Part shown: piece after piece, positions 7,514-14,474 of the stretch
Layout of the letters: each line of letters opens with the position of its first letter
Position numbering within the stretch: position 1 is the stretch's first letter
Assembly: GCA_002339015.1 (NCBI GenBank)
Contig: DDJC01000108.1
Coordinates: 1-20,603, forward strand
Direction: 5' to 3'
DNA from: Burkholderiales bacterium UBA1834
Lineage (GTDB): Bacteria > Pseudomonadota > Gammaproteobacteria > Burkholderiales > Burkholderiaceae_C
Length of the DNA stretch: 20,603 bases
The notes under the pieces: model-generated
What the model saw: only the letters and a program-made list of their open reading frames with translations
Told to the model about the DNA's origin: nothing
The model's database searches: none
Made by a program: the position numbers and the translations under genes

Positions 7514-8713
7514 TCAGGCTGCGGCCGGCTGCGCCAGCGGCTGTTCGCGCACCGGCAGGCACAGCAGGGCCGCGGCCACCGCCAGCGCTACGCCGAGCCA
7601 CCAGACTAGGTCGTAGTTGCCGGTCTTGGCATAGGCGTAGCCGCCCAGCCAGACACCGATGAAGCTGCCGACCTGGTGCCCCAGGAAGACGATGCCGGAC
7701 AGGGTTGCCGCATAACGCAGGCCATAGATCTGGCCGATCAGCCCCTGCGTCAGCGGCACGGTGCCGAGCCAGAACAGCCCCATCCAGGCCGCGAACGCAT
7801 ACAGCACCCACGGCGACAGGGGCATCCACAGCAGCAGCAGGATGCCGAATGCGCGCATGCCGTAGACCACCGCGAGCAGCCGCTTCTTGCTGTACTTGCC
7901 GCCCAGCTTGCCGGCGTAGAACGACCCCAGCACGTTGAACAGCCCGATGAGCGCGATCGCGGTGGCGCCCTGCCCCGGCGTCAGGCCGCCGTCGGTGACG
8001 TAGGCCGGCAGGTGCAGCGTGATGAAGGCTGTGTGGAAGCCACAGACGAAATAGCTCCAGAACAGGAAGTGGAACGACGGGTGCCGCACCGCCTGGCGCA
8101 CCGCCGCCGCCAGCGACTGCTGCGGCCCGCCGTGGGCCTGCGGCCGGCCGCGCAGGAAATAGGCGAGCGGCGCGGCGCATGCCACGAACAGCGACAACAC
8201 CCACAGCGCGCCCGGCCAGTCCAGGCCGGTGATCAGCGCCTGGCCGGTCGGCACCACGGCGAACTGGCCGAGCGAGCCGCCGGCGCTGGCAATGCCCATG
8301 GCCGTGCTGCGGTAGGCCGGCGGCACCACGCGCGCCACCACCGGCAGGATCACGGGGAACGTCGTGCCGGCCTGCCCCAGGCCGACCAGCACGCCGGCGC
8401 TCAGGTACAGCGTGGTTTCGTCCGTGGCAAAGCGCGTGCCGATCATGCCCAGCATGTACAGCAACGCGCCCAGCGCGATGGTGCGGCCGGAGCCATGGCG
8501 GTCGGCCAGAATGCCCATGAAGATGCAGGCCACGCCCCACACCAGGTTCTGCAGCGCGAAGGCCATGGAAAACACATCGCGGCCCCAACCGTGGGCCAGG
8601 CCCATGGGCTGCATGAACAGGCCAAAGGTGGCGCGCACGCCCATGGCAAGCAGCACCACCAGGGTACCCAGGATGATGGTGCGCACGTAACGCGTATCGG
8701 TAGTGCTGGACAT
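7514..8713 (-). CDS. MFS transporter (12-TM, monocarboxylate/oxalate-formate-like)
   Basis: 399 residues, normal length for a 12-helix major facilitator. Inner-membrane secondary transporter. The loop after the second helix carries the MFS signature (G67-ILADRHGSGR-77). Helix 1 (TIILGTLVVLLAMGVRATFG) with conserved R27 and helices 4-5 with GQAGTTFPVI and GIASAGGSLGQF resemble the oxalate/formate and monocarboxylate group (OFA/MCT-like), suggesting a carboxylate substrate; this is inference. The central loop (RGRPQAHGGPQQ) separates the two six-helix halves. The start ATG at 8711-8713 has only a weak purine-rich stretch ahead. It diverges from the flavoenzyme gene at 8929; the 215-bp gap holds a MarR-type palindrome and a TATGAT -10-like hexamer at 8782-8787 on this strand. 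Confidence 0.9.
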   Translation of the reverse strand: MSSTTDTRYVRTIILGTLVVLLAMGVRATFGLFMQPMGLAHGWGRDVFSMAFALQNLVWGVACIFMGILADRHGSGRTIALGALLYMLGMIGTRFATDETTLYLSAGVLVGLGQAGTTFPVILPVVARVVPPAYRSTAMGIASAGGSLGQFAVVPTGQALITGLDWPGALWVLSLFVACAAPLAYFLRGRPQAHGGPQQSLAAAVRQAVRHPSFHFLFWSYFVCGFHTAFITLHLPAYVTDGGLTPGQGATAIALIGLFNVLGSFYAGKLGGKYSKKRLLAVVYGMRAFGILLLLWMPLSPWVLYAFAAWMGLFWLGTVPLTQGLIGQIYGLRYAATLSGIVFLGHQVGSFIGVWLGGYAYAKTGNYDLVWWLGVALAVAAALLCLPVREQPLAQPAAA

Positions 8714-8868
8714 GATTGTTCTTATTGATGGGGAAAGGCGCCCCCTCCTCGGGACGGCCGGGCCTTGGGCCAGACGCGCACATCATAAACAAATAACCTG
8801 GCGCGACCGGCAATACCCGCGTCGGCGCATCGCGCATGGCGTGCTCGCTCACTGGCGTGCCACGCAAA

Positions 8869-8893
8869 ATATAGTTGATTTTATCAACCATAT
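8869..8893. promoter_or_regulatory. Operator site A, MarR-type palindrome
   Basis: Centre GTTGAT-TTT-ATCAAC (8874-8888) flanked by ATAT on both sides, giving a 25-bp near-perfect inverted repeat. It lies 36 bases before the flavoenzyme ATG and 155 bases before the MFS ATG. The left half and centre are almost the same as site C at 17885-17909. The 3-base spacer sets it apart from FNR boxes, which have four. Confidence 0.7.
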
Positions 8894-8928
8894 ATTCCAG
8901 AATGAGTTTTTCCCTCTTCTGATCAGCC

Positions 8929-9882
8929 ATGACTCTGCAAACCCCGCTGACCCGCCTGTTGGGCACGCGCTATCCCATCATCCAGGGCGGCATGAGCTGG
9001 GCCTCGTCGAACGCGGCGCTGGCGCTGGCGGTGTCGCGCGCCGGCGGGCTCGGCGTGATCGCCGCCGGCCCGATGTACCCCGAGGCGCTGCTTGCCGCCA
9101 TCCGCGAGGTCCGCGCCGGCACCGACGCGCCCTACGCGGTCAACATCCCGCTCTACAATAAGCGCGCGCAGGAACACATGGACATCGCGCTGGCCGAAGG
9201 CGTGCCGGTCATCATCGCGTCGCAGGGCGGGCCGCAGAAGCACATCGGCCGCGCGCGCGAGGCGGGCGCCAAATGGCTGCAGGTCATCGCCAGCCCCGAG
9301 CATGCCGCCAAGGCCGAAGCGGCCGGCGTGGACGCGGTGATCGCCGTCGGCCTGGAGGCCGGCGGCCATCCCGGCCCCGATGAAATCGGCCTGCAAGTGC
9401 TGCTGCGCTCGGTGACGCGGCGCGTGTCGGTGCCGGTGGTGGCGGCCGGCGGCATCGCCGACGGCGCCGGCATCGCGGCCGCGCTGTGCCTGGGCGCCGC
9501 GGGCGCGCAACTGGGCACCCGGTTCCTGCTGACGCCCGAGGCCGGCGTGTGCGATGCCTACAAGGACGCAGTGCTGGCGGCAGGCGTGGCCGACACCACG
9601 CTGGTGGGGCGCGGCCGCTCGCCGGTGCGAATGCTGCGCAACGCCTTCGCCCGCGATTATCTTGCGGCCGAGCGCGGCGGCGACGAGGCCATGCTGGAGA
9701 CGATGTTCGCCGGCAGTTCCCTCAAGCAGGCGGCCTTCGACGGCGACGTGCAGGGCGGCAAGGTCGAGGCCGGCCAGAGCGCCGGATTGATCGACAGCCT
9801 GCAGCCGGCCGGCGCCGTGATGGAGCAACTGGTGGCGGAAACGCGCGACGCGCTCAGGCGCGTAGCGGCGCTGGCGGGTTGA
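8929..9882 (+). CDS. Nitronate monooxygenase / FabK-like FMN flavoenzyme
   Basis: 317 residues, the usual size of the 2-nitropropane dioxygenase-like family, which includes nitronate monooxygenases and FabK enoyl-ACP reductases. Cytoplasmic FMN-binding TIM barrel. Visible motifs: YPIIQGGMSWASS near the N-terminus (15-27), the loop EAGGHPG (143-149) with the catalytic-position His147, and AAGGIADGAGIAAAL followed by LGTRFLLTPEA for FMN phosphate binding. Sequence alone does not separate nitronate oxidation from enoyl-thioester reduction; beside a CoA-thioester regulon the second is worth considering. ATG at 8929 has no clear Shine-Dalgarno, but the protein aligns from here. It faces the toxin gene tail to tail. 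Confidence 0.88.
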   Translation: MTLQTPLTRLLGTRYPIIQGGMSWASSNAALALAVSRAGGLGVIAAGPMYPEALLAAIREVRAGTDAPYAVNIPLYNKRAQEHMDIALAEGVPVIIASQGGPQKHIGRAREAGAKWLQVIASPEHAAKAEAAGVDAVIAVGLEAGGHPGPDEIGLQVLLRSVTRRVSVPVVAAGGIADGAGIAAALCLGAAGAQLGTRFLLTPEAGVCDAYKDAVLAAGVADTTLVGRGRSPVRMLRNAFARDYLAAERGGDEAMLETMFAGSSLKQAAFDGDVQGGKVEAGQSAGLIDSLQPAGAVMEQLVAETRDALRRVAALAG

Positions 9883-9920
9883 CTGCGAAGCGCCGCCGTC
9901 GGTCGGCGCGGGACATCCGA

Positions 9921-9939
9921 CGCCGGCTCAACGCCGGCG
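9921..9939. terminator. Possible weak hairpin terminator between convergent genes
   Basis: CGCCGGC-TCAAC-GCCGGCG forms a 7-bp GC stem with a 5-base loop in the 75-bp gap between the convergent flavoenzyme and toxin genes. There is no proper T-run on either side, so intrinsic termination is doubtful. Confidence 0.3.
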
Positions 9940-9957
9940 CAGCCTGGGCGTTGTCTT

Positions 9958-10383
9958 TCAGGCGCTCGCTTCCCAAGGGTTCACGAGGCGGACCCCGCAA
10001 CCGGAAAAATCGGACACGTTTCGCGTAACGAGCGTCATCCCGTGCACCAGCGCGGTAGCCGCGATGAAGGCATCCCGTTCCGGACGCAGATCCGGCACAT
10101 GCAACCTGGCGCAACGCAACGACACGGCCGCATCGAGCGGCAGCGTCCGGTTGGAGAATTCCGGCAGGACGCGATCGCGCATCCAGGCCCGCAGGCGTGC
10201 GCCCTGGTCGGCATCCCGCCGCTCCATGCGCTGGATGCCGATTTCGATTTCCATGAGCGTGATCGCCGAAACGTAGAAGTTCACCGCGTCCTCGTTCGAG
10301 AACCAGGCGATCACGTTCCTGTCCGCCTTGCCGTCGCCGGCTTTGCGCAGCTCGGACAGCACATTGGTATCCAGCAGGAACAT
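9958..10383 (-). CDS. Type II toxin, PIN-domain ribonuclease (VapC/FitB-like)
   Basis: 141 residues from the ATG at 10381-10383. Mg-dependent RNase toxin. The PIN acidic residues are present: D5 in MFLLDTNVLSELRK, E45 in TLMEIEIG, D104 in RPERDAFIAATA and D125 in VTRNVSDF. The N-terminus LLDTNVLSE is diagnostic. Its ATG overlaps the antitoxin stop by one base (TGATG), so the two are translationally coupled. A longer in-frame reading begins at 10644, but it would start inside the antitoxin gene and lacks the PIN start, so the shorter protein is chosen. All catalytic positions are intact, so the toxin should be active unless neutralised. The C-terminal WEASA tail is typical of FitB-type members. 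Confidence 0.92.
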   Translation of the reverse strand: MFLLDTNVLSELRKAGDGKADRNVIAWFSNEDAVNFYVSAITLMEIEIGIQRMERRDADQGARLRAWMRDRVLPEFSNRTLPLDAAVSLRCARLHVPDLRPERDAFIAATALVHGMTLVTRNVSDFSGCGVRLVNPWEASA

Positions 10384-10637
10384 CAGTCGACGTCCGCGGG
10401 ACGGGGCAGCTCGCGTGAGCGGGAGGCATCGAGATCGATGCCGGCCAGGCCCGGCATCGACAATGCGCTGACGAGATTTCGTTTTTGGCCGACCAGGCGC
10501 CAGTATTCCTCGATGCCGAGCAGGACGTGGGATGGCTTGCCGCGGTCCGTGATGAACACCGGGCCATGCAGGGCCGCCTTCTTGGCGCGGGTCACGTCCT
10601 GATTGAGTTCCCGGCTGGACAGTGTGGTGATAGACAT
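10383..10637 (-). CDS. Type II antitoxin, Phd/YefM family
   Basis: 84 residues, MSITTLSSRELNQDVTRAKK at the start, then GPVFITDRGKPSHVLLGIEE, the classic Phd/YefM fold. The N-terminal half should bind the palindrome upstream and the C-terminal acidic tail (GIDLDASRSRELPRPADVD) should wrap the toxin. The start is chosen at 10635-10637 because family members begin here and an AGGGG Shine-Dalgarno (10645-10649) lies seven bases ahead; a longer frame extends upstream through the operator and is not credible. First gene of a two-gene operon with the PIN toxin. Confidence 0.9.
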   Translation of the reverse strand: MSITTLSSRELNQDVTRAKKAALHGPVFITDRGKPSHVLLGIEEYWRLVGQKRNLVSALSMPGLAGIDLDASRSRELPRPADVD

Positions 10638-10663
10638 GATGCATCCCCTGACCCTTACAAATA

Positions 10664-10683
10664 ATGTAGTAACGTTACTACAT
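10664..10683. promoter_or_regulatory. Perfect 20-bp palindrome, toxin-antitoxin operator
   Basis: ATGTAGTAACGTTACTACAT is its own reverse complement. It sits 26 bases before the antitoxin ATG and would lie in the spacer of a weak promoter on the minus strand (TTTCTA, 16 bases, CATTAT). Antitoxins of the Phd family repress their own operons at such palindromes, so this is the likely autoregulatory site. Confidence 0.8.
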
Positions 10684-10788
10684 AGAAAGCAATGAAACCA
10701 CCCCGGCAGCCAGAGCCACCGGGAGATTTTCCCGCTCATCAGGATCCGACCAGGGCGGCAAACCGTCATTCCGGCCGCCTGAACCGTC

Positions 10789-11760
10789 CTATTTCTTCAT
10801 CAACCCCGCCGCCTGCACCAGCTTGCGCATGGCGGCCTGGTCCTTCTCGACGAAGGCGGTGGCCTCCGCCGGCGTCATGTTCCACAGATCCACCCCTTGC
10901 GCCTGCATCAGCTTGCTGTATTCAGGATCGGCGTTGATCTTGGCCACCGCATCGTTCAGACGCTGGAGGATTTCCGGCGGCGTGCCCTTGGGCGCGGCCA
11001 GGCTGTACCAGGACGCCGACTCCGCGCCCTTCACCCCGGATTCGGCCAGGGTCGGCACATCCGGCAACAACGGCGAGCGCTGGCCGTTGGCGTAGGCCAG
11101 CGCCTTGAGCCGGCCGCTGCGGATGAACTGCAGGCTGGCAGCCAGGTTCAGCACCGCCATGTCCACCTGGCCGCCCACCAGGTCATTGATGGCGGGCGCC
11201 GCGCCGCTGTAGGGGATGTGGACGATGTCCACGCCGGCGCGTTCGCGGAACAGTTCGGCGCCCAGGTGGGGCGAGCTGCCCGGCCCGGCCGAGGCATAGT
11301 TGATGCGGCCCGGTTCCTTGCGCGCCATCGCGATCAATTGTTCGACGCTGTCGGCCTTGAGCGTGGGCCGCACCACCAGCATGTTGGGCTGGTTGGCGAC
11401 GATCGAGACGAAGGCGAAGTCCTTGATGCCGTCATACGGCGTCTGCTGCATCAGCGGCGTCACCACGTGGGCGGCCGACGTGCCGAGCAACAGCGTGTAG
11501 CCGTCCGGCTTGGCCCGCGCCACGAAGTTGGCGCCGATGGCCGCGCCGCCGCCGGCCTTGTTTTCGACGATGATGGTCTTGCCCAACTGCTTTTCCAGCT
11601 CGCGCGCCAGGGCCCGCCCCAGCACGTCGGCGGGACCGCCGGCGGCATACGGGTTGACCAGCGTGATTGGCTGCGAGGGATAGGAATCGGCGGCGACGGC
11701 AGGGGCGCACAACGCGCCCGCCACCGCCACGCCGCACAGCAGGCGCTTCAGAATCTTCAT
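10789..11760 (-). CDS. Bug-family (TctC-like) periplasmic solute-binding protein
   Basis: 323 residues with a Sec signal peptide (MKILKRLLCGVAVAGALCAP, cleavage after AVAA near residue 24). The mature protein opens YPSQPITLVNPYAAGGPADVLGR and has GKTIIVENKAGGGAAIGANFVARA, the Bug ligand-binding loops. It continues through LPDVPTLAESG and ends with WNMTPAEATAFVEKDQA, all typical of the tripartite-tricarboxylate receptor superfamily. Bug proteins bind carboxylates, amides and other small acids; no TctA/TctB partners are seen here, common for orphan Bug genes. The ATG at 11758-11760 has an AGGAG seven bases upstream and directly precedes the signal peptide; the upstream extension to 12306 is a shadow of the CoA-transferase. 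It is the last gene of an operon with the transferase and hydratase (71-bp gap). Confidence 0.94.
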   Translation of the reverse strand: MKILKRLLCGVAVAGALCAPAVAADSYPSQPITLVNPYAAGGPADVLGRALARELEKQLGKTIIVENKAGGGAAIGANFVARAKPDGYTLLLGTSAAHVVTPLMQQTPYDGIKDFAFVSIVANQPNMLVVRPTLKADSVEQLIAMARKEPGRINYASAGPGSSPHLGAELFRERAGVDIVHIPYSGAAPAINDLVGGQVDMAVLNLAASLQFIRSGRLKALAYANGQRSPLLPDVPTLAESGVKGAESASWYSLAAPKGTPPEILQRLNDAVAKINADPEYSKLMQAQGVDLWNMTPAEATAFVEKDQAAMRKLVQAAGLMKK

Positions 11761-11810
11761 GGTTTGTCTCCTGGGATATTGTGTTTTATGTGTGGTGCGG
11801 GGAAAGGCCC

Positions 11811-11827
11811 CGGGGCGCATGGCCCCG
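11811..11827 (-). other. Small intergenic hairpin between CoA-transferase and Bug genes
   Basis: CGGGGC-GCATG-GCCCCG forms a 6-bp stem in the 71-bp gap just after the transferase stop. On the minus strand it is followed by GGGCCTTTCC rather than a T-run, so it may be an attenuator or RNA-processing site allowing separate control of the Bug gene. Low confidence. Confidence 0.25.
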
Positions 11828-11831
11828 ATGG

Positions 11832-13028
11832 CTAGATCGCGCCCTGCGCGCGTAACGCCTCGATCTGCGCCGGCGACAGGCCGAGCCGGCCGGCCAGCAC
11901 GCTGTCGGTGTGCTCGCCCAGCAAGGGCGGACGCTCCAGCCGCGGATCGTCGAAACCATCGAACTTGAACGGGACCGGCACCGCGCCGAAGCGGCCGATG
12001 GACGGATGCTCGTAGCTGGCCACCATGCCGCGCGCCAGCACGTGCTCGTTGTGCAGGATCTCCTCGACGTCCAGGATCGGGCCGGCCGGCACGCCGCGCG
12101 CATCGCAGCGGCGACACAGTTCGTCGCGCGTCAGCCGCGCGGCGGCGGCCGACAGGCCGGCCATGACTTCGTCGCGGCGCGCCACGCGCACGGCGTTGCG
12201 CGCCAGCTCCGGATCGTCGGCCCATTGCGGCAGGTCGAGCGCCTCGCACAGCGGCTTCCAGTGCTGATCGCTGCCCGTTATCTGCACCCAGCGTCCGTCG
12301 CCGCATTCGAAGGCGGCGGACGGCACCCGGCCGGGATGTTCGGTGCCCAGCCGCGGCGGCACCTCACCCAGCGCGAAGTAACGCGCGGCCGCCAGCGACA
12401 GCAGGCCGACCTGGCCGTCCAGCATGGAGAAGTCGATGTGGCAGCCCTGCCCCGAACGCGCCCGCCCCACCAGCGCCGACAGGATGCCGATGGCGGCCCA
12501 CAGGCCCGAGGTCAGGTCGCTCACCGGCAGGCCCGGCTTGACCGGGCCACCGCCGCGCTCGCCGGTCAGGCTCATGATCCCGCCCATGGCCTGGAATACG
12601 GTGTCATAGCCTTTGCGCGGCGCGTACGGCCCGGTCATGCCGAACCCGGTGCACGAGAAATAGATCAGGCCGGGGTTGTCCGGCGCGATGTGCTCGCGGT
12701 CCAGCCCGTATTTGGCGAGCGTGCCGACCGGGAAGTTCTCGACCACCACATCGCAGGTCTGCGCCAGGCGCCGGATCAGCGCCTGCCCTTCGGGGTGGCG
12801 GAAGTTCACCGTGACCGATTGTTTGCTGCGGTTGAAGGCCAGGTAATAGGCCGACTCGGTGCCGCCCTCGCCGCGCACCTTGGGCTCGAAGCCGCGCGTC
12901 TCATCGCCGCCGCCGGGCTGTTCGACCTTGATCACGTCGGCACCCAGCTCGGCCAGGATCATCGAGGCGAACGGGCACGCCAGCACCCGCGACAGGTCCA
13001 GGATGGTGACGCCCTCGAGCGGCCTCAT
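11832..13028 (-). CDS. CaiB/BaiF family (class III) CoA-transferase
   Basis: 398 residues, the usual length. Moves CoA between carboxylic acids; the cytoplasmic enzyme is typically an interlocked dimer. Visible family features: N-terminal RPLEGVTILDLSRVLACPFA, LGADVIKVEQPGGGDETR, YYLAFNRSKQSVTVNF, VVVENFPVGTLAKYGL, and GLPVSDLTSG with D171 at the position of the nucleophilic aspartate that forms the acyl-enzyme in formyl-CoA transferase. The donor and acceptor cannot be read from sequence. Its ATG overlaps the hydratase stop by four bases (ATGA), so the two are translationally coupled. It gives the cluster a second, ATP-independent way to make a CoA thioester besides the ligase at 15422. Confidence 0.94.
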   Translation of the reverse strand: MRPLEGVTILDLSRVLACPFASMILAELGADVIKVEQPGGGDETRGFEPKVRGEGGTESAYYLAFNRSKQSVTVNFRHPEGQALIRRLAQTCDVVVENFPVGTLAKYGLDREHIAPDNPGLIYFSCTGFGMTGPYAPRKGYDTVFQAMGGIMSLTGERGGGPVKPGLPVSDLTSGLWAAIGILSALVGRARSGQGCHIDFSMLDGQVGLLSLAAARYFALGEVPPRLGTEHPGRVPSAAFECGDGRWVQITGSDQHWKPLCEALDLPQWADDPELARNAVRVARRDEVMAGLSAAAARLTRDELCRRCDARGVPAGPILDVEEILHNEHVLARGMVASYEHPSIGRFGAVPVPFKFDGFDDPRLERPPLLGEHTDSVLAGRLGLSPAQIEALRAQGAI

Positions 13029-13759
13029 CGCGCCGCTCCCTGGCGAAAGCCGCGCATGATGACGTTGGCGTCGCGGCCCACGCCCAGCGCCTCGGCCAGC
13101 CCCAGGTCGGCCGCGCGATGGAAGGCGCGCTTGGTCAGGCCCATGGCGGCCGGCTCCCAGCCGGCCAGGCGTTGCGCCATCGCCAATGCCTGGTCCAGCA
13201 CCTGCGCGGCGGGCGCGACGCGGTTGGCGATGCCCAGCTGCAGCGCGCGAGCGCCGTCGATGGGCTCGGCCATCGCCACCAGCTCGAACGCATGCTTGCG
13301 GCCCACCTGCCGCACCAGGTTGGCCATGACCACCGCGGCCACGATGCCGTGGCGCAGTTCCGGATAGCCCAAGCGCACGTCCTCGGCCATCACGGTCAGG
13401 TCACACGCCAGCGCCAGGCCGGCGCCGCCGCCGAGCGCATTGCCATGGACCGCGCCGATCACCGGCTTGACCATGCGCGAGAACACCAGGTGCAGATCGG
13501 TAGTGAGGTCGGCACGACGCAGCACCGCGTCGGGCTGTTCCGGCGTCAGGGCCGAGAACTCGCCGGTGTCGGCGCCGGCGCAGAACGACTTGCCGTTACC
13601 CGCCAGCACCACCGTGCGCACCGCGTCGTCGCGGTCAGCCTGGCGCAAGGCCTCCAGCAGCGCCGTGGTCAACACGGTGTTCAGGGCGTTGTGCTTTTCC
13701 GGACGGTTCAGGCGCAGCAGCCGCACCGCGCCCAGGTCTTCAATGATCAATTCCGACAT
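13025..13759 (-). CDS. Enoyl-CoA hydratase/isomerase family protein (one catalytic Glu)
   Basis: 244 residues from the ATG at 13757-13759; a GTG directly before it (13760-13762) is an alternative start, since GAGG lies suitably upstream for either. Crotonase fold: LNRPEKHNALN, KSFCAGADTGEF (oxyanion-hole region, 58-68) and GNALGGGAGLALACDLTV. In hydratases the first catalytic Glu follows GGG-C in this last segment; here the residue is Gly114, while the second Glu is kept as E134 in GYPELRHG. Proteins with this pattern are often isomerases or hydrolases rather than true hydratases, so the reaction is open. First gene of the hydratase-transferase-Bug operon; a MarR-type palindrome lies 37 bases before its ATG. 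Confidence 0.9.
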   Translation of the reverse strand: MSELIIEDLGAVRLLRLNRPEKHNALNTVLTTALLEALRQADRDDAVRTVVLAGNGKSFCAGADTGEFSALTPEQPDAVLRRADLTTDLHLVFSRMVKPVIGAVHGNALGGGAGLALACDLTVMAEDVRLGYPELRHGIVAAVVMANLVRQVGRKHAFELVAMAEPIDGARALQLGIANRVAPAAQVLDQALAMAQRLAGWEPAAMGLTKRAFHRAADLGLAEALGVGRDANVIMRGFRQGAAR

Positions 13760-13795
13760 CACGGATATCCTCTTCCAATGGCGACAAGCAAAGTG

Positions 13796-13810
13796 ATTGA
13801 TTAAATCAAC
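13796..13810. promoter_or_regulatory. Operator site B, MarR-type palindrome
   Basis: ATTGAT-TAA-ATCAAC, a 13-bp perfect core (TTGAT-TAA-ATCAA) with the same 3-base spacer as sites A and C. It lies between the MarR terminator and the hydratase-transferase-Bug operon, 37 bases from the first ATG, well placed to block a promoter there. Confidence 0.65.
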
Positions 13811-13819
13811 AATAAGGGT

Positions 13820-13841
13820 AAAAAAAGGCGCGGGGCGCGCC
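13820..13841 (-). terminator. Rho-independent terminator of the MarR operon
   Basis: On the minus strand GGCGCG-CCC-CGCGCC forms a perfect 6-bp GC stem followed directly by seven T. It begins nine bases after the MarR stop codon, so the upstream operon ends here and the next operon needs its own promoter. Confidence 0.85.
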
Positions 13842-13850
13842 CTCGCGCGG

Positions 13851-14387
13851 TCAGCGCGGCTGCACGCCGCGGCCGCGGCGTGCCGGCACCTCCGCCTTGC
13901 ATTCGTTCAACATCTCCAGCGCATGCGCCGTCAGCTTGTCCAGCATGCGCTCCATCGCCTCGCGCTCGGCATCCGATAGCACCGACAGCATGCTTTCGTT
14001 GCGCTCGATCGCCGCGGGGAAAATTTCCTCGTACAGCGCGCGGCCGGCGCGCGTCAGGTCCAGGCTGACGCCACGGCCATCCTGGCTGTCGGCACTGCGC
14101 TGGATCAGGCCGCGCTCGATCAGTTCGGACACGGTGCGGCTGGCCTGGCTCTTGTCGATGTTGGCTTCGCGCGCCACGGCGTTCAACGACATGTCGGGCG
14201 CCGCGCCCAGCAGCGCGATGATGCGCCATTCGCGCGGACCGACGCCGTAGCGGCTTTCGTTCAAGCCGGCGGCAATGCGGCTGGAAACATAGGCCAGCCG
14301 GTTCAGCCGGTACGAGAACAGTTCCTTGAGCGCCCGGGGTGCGGGACGCGCGGCGGTGGCGGACTTGGATGCGGTGCGGGTGGCCAT
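13851..14387 (-). CDS. MarR-family transcriptional regulator
   Basis: 178 residues. Dimeric winged-helix repressor, usually released from DNA by a small aromatic acid or CoA thioester. An Ala/Lys-rich N-terminus (about 1-18) precedes LFSYRLNRLAYVSSRIA. The helix-turn-helix is SLNAVAREANIDKSQASRTVSELIERG (67-93), and the wing is RSADSQDGRGVSLDLT (97-112) with the MarR D-x-R signature. C-terminal helices form the dimer arm. The start ATG at 14385-14387 is the natural one. It is the last gene after the lyase-like gene (87-bp gap), so it is likely made from the operon it controls, giving feedback. The three palindromes in the window are its probable sites; this link is inferred from position. Confidence 0.93.
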   Translation of the reverse strand: MATRTASKSATAARPAPRALKELFSYRLNRLAYVSSRIAAGLNESRYGVGPREWRIIALLGAAPDMSLNAVAREANIDKSQASRTVSELIERGLIQRSADSQDGRGVSLDLTRAGRALYEEIFPAAIERNESMLSVLSDAEREAMERMLDKLTAHALEMLNECKAEVPARRGRGVQPR

Positions 14388-14474
14388 GGCGGACTCGTCA
14401 GATGCGGGAAAACGTGGCGTTCGCGCCCGGCGCGCGCCACTGCCCGCATGATATACAAAGGCGGCGCGCGCCCC

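Noticed and set aside
8869..8893. Reading the palindromes at 8869, 13796 and 17885 as FNR boxes
   Set aside because: Half-sites look alike, but the spacer is three bases, not four, and the symmetric ATAT flanks at site A fit a wider MarR operator. Only the site at 20356 has the true FNR spacing.
10383..10769. A longer antitoxin starting at 10769
   Set aside because: The extra 44 residues would be encoded by the palindromic operator and lack family similarity; the start at 10637 has a good ribosome site.
11910..13367. Long plus-strand frame opposite the CoA-transferase and hydratase genes
   Set aside because: Low-complexity shadow translation without motifs; the minus-strand genes are unambiguous and share ATGA coupling.
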